This document shows, one piece after another, positions 1 through 7,494 of a stretch of 64,000 nt of DNA. Position 1 is the first letter of the stretch. Every line of letters starts with the position of its first letter. Location: assembly GCA_947473305.1 (NCBI GenBank), contig CANJCB010000004.1, positions 113,555 through 177,554 of the forward strand, in the 5' to 3' direction. Origin of the DNA: Rhodospirillales bacterium. GTDB taxonomy: Bacteria; Pseudomonadota; Alphaproteobacteria; ATCC43930; CGMCC-115725. A program made the translations under genes and the position numbers. The notes under the pieces were generated by a model. That model saw only the letters and a list, made by a program, of their open reading frames with translations, ran no database searches and had not been told where the DNA came from.

Positions 1-266
1 TTGGGCGGATGGCCGGTGTTGTTGACCAGGGCGTCGATCCGGCCGTGGCGCTCCATCGTGGTCGCCACCAGCCTATCGAGATCCTTAGCGTCGGTCACCG
101 AACCCCGGACCGCGATCCCGCCCAACTCCTGGGCGAGCGCCTCGACATCCTCGCTGCGGGAGAAGAGGACGAGGCTATAGCCCTCGCGCGCCAGCTCCCG
201 GGCGATGCCCGCGCCGATACCCTTGCTCGCCGCCGTGACGATGGCGACCTTGCCTTTGCCGTTCAT
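1..266 (-). CDS. SDR family NAD(P)-dependent oxidoreductase (partial, N-terminal part)
   Basis: The reading frame starts at an ATG at 266 on the minus strand and runs off the left edge, so only about 88 residues are visible. The N-terminus has a Rossmann nucleotide-binding loop, TAASKGIGAG, the SDR version of TGxxxGxG, followed by a helix and strand typical of the fold. Further on, ALVNNTG corresponds to the NNAG motif that stabilises the central sheet. The catalytic Ser-Tyr-Lys region lies outside the window, so activity cannot be judged. The gene starts 12 bases after the stop of the family-5 solute-binding protein on the same strand, so the two are probably co-transcribed and the SDR may act on the imported compound or a product of it. 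The substrate is unknown. Confidence 0.85.
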   Translation of the reverse strand, partial: MNGKGKVAIVTAASKGIGAGIARELAREGYSLVLFSRSEDVEALAQELGGIAVRGSVTDAKDLDRLVATTMERHGRIDALVNNTGHPP

Positions 267-278
267 CTTTCCTGTCCC

Positions 279-1892
279 CTATTTGGCCAGCCATGCGTCG
301 GTCCAATTGCGATATTGGTCCGTGTCGTTCGCAAAGCCGTTGAGTTTCTTGGTCGCCGCATTGAAGAGGGCCTTCTCCCGCAGCGGCACGGTCGGCAGGT
401 CGACGGCGAGGATCGCCTGCACCTGACGATAGAGCGCGCCTCGGTCGGCCTGGGACGGCGCGCCCGCCGCCTTGTCGAAGAGATCGTCGACCACGGGGTT
501 CGAATAGTTGGACGAATTGGCGTAAAGCTTGCCGATCGCCGAACTGATGAAGATCCTGGCCAATCCCACCGCCGGCTCATTGAAGGTCCCATAGCCATTG
601 ATCGTGATATCGAAATCATGGTCCTGGAACACGCGTTTCATATGGGTCGTGCGATCCACCGCCTCGATATCGAGATCCACACCGACATTCTTCCACATGC
701 TCTTCAAGGCGGTGGAGACGAGCTGGTTGTCGCTCTCGTCGGTCGCATAGACGAGCTTCAACTTGAAGCGCGTGCCGTCCGCTCCGCGCTTCAGCCCCGC
801 TTCATCCAGCATCGCATTGGCCTTGGCGGGATCGAAGGCGTAGATCTTGTTGAAATCGATCTCGGGTGCTGCCGTCGCCCATTTGATCTCGCTGGACAGC
901 GGCATGGAGCCGGCGCGCCCCTTGCCGAGCCAGCCGTTCTTGATGAGATAATCACGGTCGGTCGCCACATAGAGCGCCTGCCTCACCCGCTTGTCGTCGA
1001 GCGGCTTCCGCAGCACGTTGAAGGCCATGTAGTCGAGCGAGGGCGGCATGCTGGTCTGTTCCAGCTTCAGCTTGGGATTGGCCTCGATCGAGGGATGGTC
1101 GCTGTTCGGCAGGTAATAATAGAAGAGATAATCGACCTCTCCCGCCTGGAGCGCCTGGGTCCGTGCGGAAGGCTGTGGGATGATCCGGGCGATCACCTCG
1201 TCGAGATAGGGCTTGCCGGGCTCCCAATAGTTGGGGTTCCGCACCATCCGGATGTTATCGCCGCGCTTCCATTCCTTCAGCATGAAGCCGCCGGTGCCCA
1301 CCGGATTGTTCGTGGAGGCGGGGTTCTGCGGAATATTCGTGCCCTCGAAGACATGCTTCGGAAGAATCGCCCCGCCCCAACCGCAGGCGAGTGAAATGAG
1401 GAGAGGGCCGAAAGACTGCTTCAAGCGTACAACCGCCTTGTCGGGCGAAGGCGTGTCGACGCCTTCGATCATGCCTCCCGCGGCGGCAAAGGGCGGACTG
1501 ATCTTGGCGTTCGCCTCGAGGAGAGAATATTTGACATCCGCCGAGGTAAAGGGCTTACCGTCGTTCCAATTCGCCGTCACGAGATCGAAAGTATAGGTCT
1601 TGCCGTCCGGCGAGATGGTCCAGGACTTGGCGAGCTGAGGGGCCACCTCGCGCTTCCCATTCACCCGCGTCAGGCCCTGGAAAACCATGCAGCCGATGCT
1701 GCCATCGGGGATGCCGGTGGAGACCACGGGGTTCAAGGTCGGCGGATCGGCGCCAAGCACCATGATGACCGTGCCGCCGCGCTGCGTCGTCTCCTGCGCG
1801 AGGGCGGCGCTCAGGGGATTGAGACTGAGAGCTGCGACGAAAGCGGCCACGCCTGTCAGAGTACGGCCGCCGGTCAACCCGTTACGTTCCAT
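279..1892 (-). CDS. ABC transporter substrate-binding protein, family 5 (peptide/nickel/opine type)
   Basis: The 537-residue protein is the periplasmic ligand-binding component of a Dpp/Opp-like importer. A signal peptide covers about residues 1-32, with a hydrophobic core and an ALAQ cleavage site. The body has family-5 landmarks: an ADPPTLNP segment near the mature N-terminus, LAKSWTISPDGKTYTF, the FTSADVKYS motif, NPVGTGGFML and RNPNYWEPGKPYLD. Length is normal for the family (500-550). No permease or ATPase gene adjoins it. The only neighbour in the same direction is the SDR at the window edge, so it either works with a transporter encoded to the left or shares one elsewhere. The ligand cannot be read from sequence. 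It is divergently oriented to the molybdenum hydroxylase/sox operon, with a 196-base shared upstream region. Confidence 0.92.
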   Translation of the reverse strand: MERNGLTGGRTLTGVAAFVAALSLNPLSAALAQETTQRGGTVIMVLGADPPTLNPVVSTGIPDGSIGCMVFQGLTRVNGKREVAPQLAKSWTISPDGKTYTFDLVTANWNDGKPFTSADVKYSLLEANAKISPPFAAAGGMIEGVDTPSPDKAVVRLKQSFGPLLISLACGWGGAILPKHVFEGTNIPQNPASTNNPVGTGGFMLKEWKRGDNIRMVRNPNYWEPGKPYLDEVIARIIPQPSARTQALQAGEVDYLFYYYLPNSDHPSIEANPKLKLEQTSMPPSLDYMAFNVLRKPLDDKRVRQALYVATDRDYLIKNGWLGKGRAGSMPLSSEIKWATAAPEIDFNKIYAFDPAKANAMLDEAGLKRGADGTRFKLKLVYATDESDNQLVSTALKSMWKNVGVDLDIEAVDRTTHMKRVFQDHDFDITINGYGTFNEPAVGLARIFISSAIGKLYANSSNYSNPVVDDLFDKAAGAPSQADRGALYRQVQAILAVDLPTVPLREKALFNAATKKLNGFANDTDQYRNWTDAWLAK

Positions 1893-2088
1893 GACGCCAT
1901 CCCTCCGTATTATTTATGCAATCGAGATTATACCTTTCCGCCCCTGCCTGTCGTCCCTTTCTTGAGACGGCAAGTCGCTATAACCAAAAGAAAATAGCGC
2001 CTGACAACTTCCTTGTCTTCAACTCGATGTGATGCCTTCCAGCAATGTTCTGTGTGATCATTGGGCAGATCTTCGATCGGAGGGGTAG
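1893..2088. promoter_or_regulatory. Divergent upstream region between solute-binding protein and molybdenum hydroxylase/sox operon
   Basis: This 196-base gap must hold the promoters for both the minus-strand binding protein (start 1892) and the plus-strand operon (start 2089). It is richer in A+T than its surroundings, for example around 1908-1935 and 1979-1996. The plus-strand operon has a strong ribosome binding site, GGAGGGG, ending five bases before the ATG at 2089. I see no clear -35/-10 pair with proper spacing and no obvious large palindrome, so exact promoter positions are not assigned. Confidence 0.4.
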
Positions 2089-2538
2089 ATGGCGACGCTC
2101 AACGTCAACGGTAAAGCCTATAAGGCGGATGTCGATCCGCGCACGCCCCTGCTCTGGGCATTGAGGGACACCCTCGGTCTCACGGGCACCAAATACGGCT
2201 GCGGCATCGCCCAATGCGGAGCCTGCACGGTCCATGTGGAAGGGGTCGCCACCCGCTCCTGCTCGGTGCCGGTAAACGCGGTCCAGGGCAAGAAGATCAC
2301 CACCATCTAAGGGCTCGAAGTCAACGGCAAGCTCAGCAAGGTGCAGCAGGCTTGGCTCGACAACGACGTGCCCCAATGCGGCTATTGCCAGAGCGGCATG
2401 ATCATGGCGGTGACGGCGCTCCTGAAGGAGAAACCGAAGCCGACCGACGCGGATATCGACGCCTCGCTCACCAATATCTGCCGCTGCGGCACCTACCAGC
2501 AGATCCGCCAGGCGATCCACGCCGCGGCCAAGGCATAG
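2089..2538 (+). pseudogene. Small [2Fe-2S] subunit of xanthine oxidase-family molybdenum hydroxylase (IorA-like), interrupted by in-frame TAA
   Basis: The gene encodes the electron-transfer subunit that carries two [2Fe-2S] clusters between the molybdenum cofactor of the large subunit and an external acceptor. Codons 1-73 form the plant-ferredoxin-type domain, with cluster cysteines C38, C43, C46 and C58. Codons 85-149 form the helical domain, with C97, C100, C131 and C133 (CGYC, then CRCG). Both halves are in the same frame and together give the normal length of about 150 residues, but codon 74 (2308-2310) is TAA where the family usually has Glu or another residue before GL. One G-to-T change in GAA would explain it. 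The rest of the gene is undamaged and the large subunit is intact. It could be a recent nonsense mutation, a sequencing error, readthrough, or translation as two pieces (a GTG at 2341 could restart). The ribosome binding site is strong (GGAGGGG). Confidence 0.85.
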
Positions 2539-2551
2539 GGAGGCACGACCC

Positions 2552-4717
2552 ATGACCCATATGCCGAAACTCAATCGCCGCTCCTTCCTCACCGGCGCCG
2601 CAGCCGTTGGCGGAGGCCTGTCGCTGGGCATGCGCCTGCCCTTCGGCGGCAACGAAGCGCTGGCCGCCGACGCAACGCCCGAGGTCAATGCCTGGGTCGT
2701 CATCAAGCCCGACGACAAGGTCGTGATCCGCATCGCGCGCTCCGAGATGGGCCAGGGCACCCTGACCGGCCTCGCCCAGCTCGTCGCCGAGGAGTTGGAA
2801 TGCGACTGGTCGAAGGTCTCGACCGAATATCCGACGCCCGGCCAGAACGTGGCCCGCAAACGCGTCTGGGGGAATTTCTCCACGGGCGGCAGCCGGGGCA
2901 TCCGCGAATCCCATGAATATGTCCGCCAAGGCGGCGCCGCCGCCCGCGAAATGCTGATCGCCGCCGCCGCCGCTCAATGGAAGGTGCCGGCGTCGGAATG
3001 CAGCGCCGCCAAGAGCGTCATCACCCACAAGCCCTCGGGCAAGAAGACCACCTATGGCAAGGTCGCCGACGCGGCCGCCAAGCTCGAACCGCCCAAGGAT
3101 ATCAAGCTCAAGGATCCCAAGGACTGGAAGATCGCGGGCAAGGGGCTGAAGCGCCTCGACACCCTGCCCAAGGTGAAGGGCGATCCGATCTTCGGTATCG
3201 ACATCAAGATGCCAGGCATGCTGACCGCCGCGATCCGCGACTGTCCGGTCCAGGGCGGCAAGATCAAAAGCTTCGACGCCGCGAAGGTCATGAAGATGCC
3301 GGGCGTCAAGAAGGTGGTCCAGGTCGGCGATTCCGGCGTCGCGGTCGTGGCCGACAGTTTCTACAACGCCAAGACCGCCGTGGCCGCGCTGCCCATCCAA
3401 TGGGATGAAGGCGAAGGGGCCAACGTCTCCAGCGAGACCATCGCGGCCCTGCTCAAGGAGGGTCTCAACGCCGAGCAGGCCTATGTCGGCAACAAGCAGG
3501 GCGACGCCAAGGCCGCCATCGCCGGGGCGGCGAAGAAGGTGGAGGCGGTCTACGCCTATCCCTATCAGAACCACGCCACCATGGAGCCGATGAACGCCAC
3601 GGCGCTCTATACGGCCGATAAATGCGAGGCCTGGGGACCGACACAGAACGGCGAGGCGGCTCTCGCCGCGATGGCCGAGGCGGCGGAACTGCCGGTCGCG
3701 AAATGCGACTTCTACAAGACCCCGCTGGGCGGCGGTTTCGGCCGGCGCGGGCGGACCGACTACGTCCGTCAGGTGGTCCTTATCGCCAAGCAGATGCCGG
3801 GGATTCCGATCAAGCTGATCTGGACCCGCGAAGAGGACATGACCCATTGCGCCTACCATCCGATCACCCAATGCAAGCTGACGGGGGGCTTCGACGCGGC
3901 GGGCAATCTGGTCGGGATCCATATGCGGATTTCGGGCCAGTCGATCTCGGCCTCTCTGGCGCCGCAAAACTTCCAGAACGGCATGGATCCCGTGGTGTTC
4001 CAGGGGCTCAATGCCGCCGGGGCCGAAGGGCAATACGGCTATAACGTGCCGAACCTGCTGATCGACCATGCGATGCGCAACACGCACATCCTGGCGGGCT
4101 TCTGGCGGGGCGTGAACGCGAACCACAACGCGATCTATGTCGAATGCTTCATGGACGAACTCGCCCATGCGGCGGGTCAGGATCCGCTGGCGTTCCGGCG
4201 CAAATACCTGAAGCCCAAGCATCTGGCCGTCTTGAACGCCGTTGCGGAAAAGGCCGGTTACGGAAAGGCCCCCAAGGGCGTGTTCCACGGGCTCGCCCAG
4301 ATCATGGCCTTCGGCAGTTATGTGGCCGCCTGCGCCGAAGTCTCGGTCACGGACGGACAACTGAAGATCCGCCGCATCGTCGCCGCGACCGATCCCGGCT
4401 ACATGGTCAACCCGACCCAGATCGAGCGCCAGGTCGCGGGCTCCTTCGTCTATGGCCTCTCGGCCATGATGTATGGCGAATGCACGGTGAAGAACGGCGC
4501 CATCGAGCAGACCAATTTCGACACCTATAACGTCATGCGCATCGACGAAATGCCCAAGGTCGAAGCGATCATCATGCCCTCGGGCGGTTTCTGGGGTGGG
4601 GTCGGCGAGCCCACTATCGCCGTGGCGGCCCCGGCCGTGCTCAACGCGATCTTCGCGGCCACGGGCAAGCGCATCCGGGAGTTCCCGCTGATGAACCACG
4701 ATCTGAGGACTGCGTGA
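2552..4717 (+). CDS. Xanthine dehydrogenase-family molybdopterin-binding subunit (IorB-like large subunit)
   Basis: The 721-residue catalytic subunit of a periplasmic molybdenum hydroxylase of the isoquinoline 1-oxidoreductase/aldehyde oxidase type. These enzymes hydroxylate N-heterocycles or aldehydes with water and pass electrons through the [2Fe-2S] subunit. The N-terminus has a twin-arginine signal (NRRSFLTGAAA, residues 8-18) and an alanine-rich hydrophobic stretch, so the folded complex is probably exported by Tat and the small subunit would be carried along. Two aldehyde-oxidase-type domains follow. GVGEP near residue 686 contains the conserved catalytic Glu, and the GGGFGRR loop near residue 395 is a molybdopterin-binding element. 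It starts 13 bases after the small-subunit stop and overlaps the cytochrome gene by four bases, implying translational coupling. The substrate is not evident. Confidence 0.93.
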   Translation: MTHMPKLNRRSFLTGAAAVGGGLSLGMRLPFGGNEALAADATPEVNAWVVIKPDDKVVIRIARSEMGQGTLTGLAQLVAEELECDWSKVSTEYPTPGQNVARKRVWGNFSTGGSRGIRESHEYVRQGGAAAREMLIAAAAAQWKVPASECSAAKSVITHKPSGKKTTYGKVADAAAKLEPPKDIKLKDPKDWKIAGKGLKRLDTLPKVKGDPIFGIDIKMPGMLTAAIRDCPVQGGKIKSFDAAKVMKMPGVKKVVQVGDSGVAVVADSFYNAKTAVAALPIQWDEGEGANVSSETIAALLKEGLNAEQAYVGNKQGDAKAAIAGAAKKVEAVYAYPYQNHATMEPMNATALYTADKCEAWGPTQNGEAALAAMAEAAELPVAKCDFYKTPLGGGFGRRGRTDYVRQVVLIAKQMPGIPIKLIWTREEDMTHCAYHPITQCKLTGGFDAAGNLVGIHMRISGQSISASLAPQNFQNGMDPVVFQGLNAAGAEGQYGYNVPNLLIDHAMRNTHILAGFWRGVNANHNAIYVECFMDELAHAAGQDPLAFRRKYLKPKHLAVLNAVAEKAGYGKAPKGVFHGLAQIMAFGSYVAACAEVSVTDGQLKIRRIVAATDPGYMVNPTQIERQVAGSFVYGLSAMMYGECTVKNGAIEQTNFDTYNVMRIDEMPKVEAIIMPSGGFWGGVGEPTIAVAAPAVLNAIFAATGKRIREFPLMNHDLRTA

Positions 4718-5007
4718 TCGGAAGAAGAGCGGCGCTCGCCGCCGTCATTCTCCTCTCTCCCCTGGCCGCGCGGGCGGCGGAGGCTCCTTCGGGGGCTGCC
4801 GCCTGCTCGGGCTGTCACGCGGCCGGCACCTCGGTGGACACCCCCGTGCCGCCGCTCGCCGGGCGTCATCCGCTGGAACTCTACGGGGCGTTGCAGGCCT
4901 TCAAGACCGGGCAGCGGCAGGGCACGATCATGGATCGGATCGCCAAGGGCTTCACCGACGATGAGCTCAAGTCGATCGCGGAATGGTACGGCGCGCAGAA
5001 GGAATGA
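4714..5007 (+). CDS. soxE: Small c-type cytochrome, SoxE/FccA-like
   Basis: A 97-residue exported monohaem cytochrome. The GTG start overlaps the large-subunit stop (GTGA). A short signal peptide runs to about residue 22 (ARAAEAP), followed by the haem motif CSGCH (C31, C34, H35) and a Met in GTIMDR (about residue 74) that may be the axial ligand. The TVxxPLAGRHPLELYxAL-like pattern and the FTDDELKSIAEWY end are typical of the cytochrome subunit of flavocytochrome c sulfide dehydrogenase. It lies between the molybdenum hydroxylase and a flavocytochrome-type flavoprotein, so it could accept electrons from either. Position five bases before the flavoprotein favours the SoxE/FccA role. Confidence 0.75.
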   Translation: MIGRRAALAAVILLSPLAARAAEAPSGAAACSGCHAAGTSVDTPVPPLAGRHPLELYGALQAFKTGQRQGTIMDRIAKGFTDDELKSIAEWYGAQKE

Positions 5008-5011
5008 CGCC

Positions 5012-6280
5012 ATGAGGAACCGGCGCGATTTTCTCAAGACCGGCGTCGGCGTGGCGGCGACAGGCCTCTTTCCGCACGTCGCCATCGGACAGACTGCCTC
5101 GCCCAAGGTCGTGGTGATCGGCGGCGGCTTCGCCGGCGCGACCTGCGCGAGGATGCTGAAGCGGCTCGATCCCCGGATCGCGATCACCCTGGTGGAACAG
5201 AACCCGGTCTTCACCGCCTGCCCCTTCAGCAACGAGGTCCTGGCCGGGCTCCGGGATATCAAGGATCAGGAGTTCGACTACAAGAAAATCGTCGGCGACG
5301 GCGTAAACCTCGCCGTCATGGCGGCCACAGGCATCGATCATCAGGCCCGGACCGTCAGCCTGAGCGACGGTTCGACGCTTGCCTACGATCGTCTGGTGGT
5401 CGCACCGGGCGTGGACTTCCGCTGGGATGCGCTGCCCGGCTATACCGAGGCGGCGGCGGAGCGGATGCCTCATGCTTGGAAAGCGGGTGCGCAAACCCTG
5501 CTCCTGCGCCAACACCTCGAGGCCATGGAGGACGGTGGGCTTGTGGTCATCGCCGCGCCCGCCAATCCTTATCGCTGTCCTCCGGGACCCTATGAGCGGG
5601 CAAGCCTCATCGCGCATTACCTCAAGGCAAAAAAACCCAAGTCCAAGATCGTCATTCTCGATACCAAGGACGCCTTCTCGAAGCAGAAGCTTTTTGAGGA
5701 GGGCTGGAAAGCGCTCTATCCCGGCCTTGTCGAATGGGTGCCCTTGTCCCAGGGCGGGAAAGTAACCTCGGTCGAGCCCGCGTCGATGACCGTCGCAACG
5801 GATTTCGACAAGCACAAACCGGCCGTCGCCAATATCATCCCGCCGCAGAAGGCCGGAAAGATCGCGGAGTTGGCGGGGGTTGCCGACCGCACCGGCTGGT
5901 GCCCCATCGATCCCCTGACCTTCGCCTCGACGCTCCAGCCCAATATCCATGTGATCGGAGACGCCGCCATCGCGGGCGCCATGCCCAAGTCGGCTTTCGC
6001 GGCCAATTCCCAGGCCAAGGTCTGCGCGGCCGCGGTGGCAAAGCTGCTGGCCGGCGGGACGGTCGCCGAGAACAAGCTCGTCAACACCTGCTACAGCTTG
6101 GTGGCGCCCGATTATGGGATCACCGTGGCCGGGGTTTATCATCCGGTGAATGGGCAGCTCGTCGATGTCGAAGGCGCCGGCGGCACCAGTCCGGTCAATG
6201 CGCCGGCCACCACCCGCGCGCTGGAAGCAAGTCTCGCCAATGGCTGGTTCAAGACGATCACCGGCGAAGTCTTCGGTTGA
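5012..6280 (+). CDS. soxF: FAD-dependent sulfide dehydrogenase flavoprotein subunit, SoxF/FccB-like
   Basis: The 422-residue flavoprotein of the flavocytochrome c family, which oxidises sulfide to sulfur and donates electrons to the partner cytochrome in the periplasm. A Tat signal (RRDFLKTG, residues 4-11) opens the protein. The FAD-binding fold is seen at VVVIGGGFAGATCARML. Redox-active-type cysteines lie in TACPFSNEVL and in YRCPPGPYER, and the family motif WCPIDPLTFAS and the FAD-contacting VIGDAAIAGAMPKSAFAA follow. I start at the ATG at 5012 because it precedes the Tat motif and sits five bases after the cytochrome stop. The frame opens upstream at 4961 but lacks family similarity there. 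Length is normal. Confidence 0.9.
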   Translation: MRNRRDFLKTGVGVAATGLFPHVAIGQTASPKVVVIGGGFAGATCARMLKRLDPRIAITLVEQNPVFTACPFSNEVLAGLRDIKDQEFDYKKIVGDGVNLAVMAATGIDHQARTVSLSDGSTLAYDRLVVAPGVDFRWDALPGYTEAAAERMPHAWKAGAQTLLLRQHLEAMEDGGLVVIAAPANPYRCPPGPYERASLIAHYLKAKKPKSKIVILDTKDAFSKQKLFEEGWKALYPGLVEWVPLSQGGKVTSVEPASMTVATDFDKHKPAVANIIPPQKAGKIAELAGVADRTGWCPIDPLTFASTLQPNIHVIGDAAIAGAMPKSAFAANSQAKVCAAAVAKLLAGGTVAENKLVNTCYSLVAPDYGITVAGVYHPVNGQLVDVEGAGGTSPVNAPATTRALEASLANGWFKTITGEVFG

Positions 6281-6296
6281 GCGCGTCGCCCTGGCG

Positions 6297-6722
6297 ATGC
6301 TCGCCCTGACGATGACGGCGCCAGCCCTCGCCATGGATCCGCAGCCCTATGCGGTGGTGGGCGACACGATCCCGCTTTCCCTCACCGGAGGGAGAGGCGA
6401 TCCCGCAAAGGGCCGCTCCATCGTCGCAACACGAACCCAGGGGCTTTGCCTGCTCTGTCACAGCGGGCCGATACCGGAAGAACGGTTGCAGGGAACCCTC
6501 GCGCCGAACCTCGCGGGCGCGGGGTCTCGCTCGACGGAGGGGCAGCTCCGGCTCCGCATCGTCGATGCGAGCCGCGTCAATCCCGATACGATCATGCCCC
6601 CCTATTACCGGACCGACGGTTTGGAGCGGGTCTCGAAATCCTTCGCCGGAAAGCCCATCTTGACGGCGGAAGAGATCGAGGATGTGGTGGCCTATCTCCT
6701 GACGCTGCGAGAGGCGCCGTGA
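6297..6722 (+). CDS. soxX: Sulfur oxidation c-type cytochrome SoxX
   Basis: The 141-residue monohaem subunit of the SoxXA complex, which joins the sulfane sulfur of thiosulfate to the cysteine of SoxY in the periplasm. The haem motif CLLCH (C51, C54, H55) is followed by the family signatures PEERLQGTLAPNLAG and VNPDTIMPPYYR, whose Met100 is the likely distal ligand, and by LTAEEIEDVVAYL. The start is uncertain: the ATG at 6297 is the best in-frame choice after the SoxF stop, but it leaves a short signal sequence (about 12 residues ending ALA). The stop overlaps the soxY GTG start. Confidence 0.9.
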   Translation: MLALTMTAPALAMDPQPYAVVGDTIPLSLTGGRGDPAKGRSIVATRTQGLCLLCHSGPIPEERLQGTLAPNLAGAGSRSTEGQLRLRIVDASRVNPDTIMPPYYRTDGLERVSKSFAGKPILTAEEIEDVVAYLLTLREAP

Positions 6723-7174
6723 CCGGTATCGATGAAACGAGACGCGGCCTCCTGATCGGCGCTGGCCTCCTGGTGCTTGGCATAAAGCCGGCCCGCGCCA
6801 CGCCGGAGGCGATGAAGGACGCGATCCGCACGGTGATCGGCGACGCTCCCTTGCGCGAGGGCAAGGTAACGCTCGACGTGCCGCCCCTGGTGGAGAACGG
6901 CAATACGGTGCCGGTGACCGTCGCCGTCGAAAGCCCCATGACCGACGCGGACTATGTCCGGGCGATCCATGTCTTCAACGAGAAGAACCCGCAGCCCTTC
7001 GTCATCACCGTCCGCCTGACGCCGCGCAACGGCCGCGCCCGGATCGCGACCCGCATGAAGCTCGCCGATACCCAGACCGTGATCGCCGTGGCGGAAATGA
7101 GCGACGGCAGCTTCTGGAAGGCGAGCGCCGAGGTCATCGTGACCATCGCCGCCTGCATCGAGGACATCAACTGA
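6719..7174 (+). CDS. soxY: Sulfur carrier protein SoxY with atypical C-terminal arm
   Basis: A 151-residue subunit of the SoxYZ carrier, to which sulfur intermediates are covalently attached during thiosulfate oxidation. The GTG at 6719 overlaps the soxX stop. An RRGLLIGAGLLVLG segment followed by ARA is the export signal, probably of the Tat type. The rest is an immunoglobulin-like beta sandwich, with VTVAVESPMT and HVFNEKNPQP typical of SoxY. The family normally ends in a flexible GGCGG arm. Here the end reads VTIAACIEDIN, so the carrier cysteine (C146) is kept but the flanking glycines are replaced and five residues follow it. Function is assigned from the family and from the soxXYZA order; the altered arm makes efficiency or specificity uncertain. 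Confidence 0.88.
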   Translation: MTGIDETRRGLLIGAGLLVLGIKPARATPEAMKDAIRTVIGDAPLREGKVTLDVPPLVENGNTVPVTVAVESPMTDADYVRAIHVFNEKNPQPFVITVRLTPRNGRARIATRMKLADTQTVIAVAEMSDGSFWKASAEVIVTIAACIEDIN

Positions 7175-7494
7175 TGGCGCGCGCGCTCATCAATGTGCCC
7201 GCCACCGCCAAGCCCGGCGAGATCATCGAGATCAAGACCCTGATCTCCCATCCGATGGAGACGGGCTATCGGGTCGGCTACGACGGCGCGATGATCCCAC
7301 GCGATATCATCGCCAATTTCACCGTGACCTATAATGGCGACGAGATCTTCCGCGCGCAGCTTTCCCCCGCCATCGCCGCCAATCCCTTCGTGAGCTTCTG
7401 CACGGTCGCGAAGGAGAGCGGCACCCTCACCTTCCATTGGACCGGCGACAACGGCTTCACCGCCACCGAGACGGCCAAGATCACCGTGGAATGA
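7174..7494 (+). CDS. soxZ: Sulfur oxidation protein SoxZ
   Basis: The 106-residue partner of SoxY. It has no signal peptide of its own, as expected, because SoxZ is exported bound to Tat-targeted SoxY. Family features include the N-terminal ALINVPATAKPGEIIEIKTL, the ISHPMETGYR motif, IPRDIIANF and the final beta strands LTFHWTGDNGFT. Length is normal. The ATG overlaps the soxY stop by one base and the stop overlaps the soxA start (ATGA), so soxXYZA is tightly coupled at translation. Confidence 0.95.
   Translation: MARALINVPATAKPGEIIEIKTLISHPMETGYRVGYDGAMIPRDIIANFTVTYNGDEIFRAQLSPAIAANPFVSFCTVAKESGTLTFHWTGDNGFTATETAKITVE

Noticed and set aside
2308..2310. Selenocysteine or pyrrolysine recoding at the internal stop
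   Set aside because: The codon is TAA, while these amino acids use TGA and TAG, and the family has no such residue at that place.
1978..2901. A 307-codon minus-strand frame across the small-subunit gene
   Set aside because: It has no start signal or domain, and it overlaps genuine plus-strand coding sequence. It is not a reason for the internal TAA.
2468..4699. A 743-codon open frame on the minus strand opposite the molybdenum hydroxylase gene
   Set aside because: It is an antisense shadow caused by high G+C and codon bias. Its sequence is rich in His, Arg, Gly and Asp without family motifs, while the plus strand encodes a full, recognisable enzyme.
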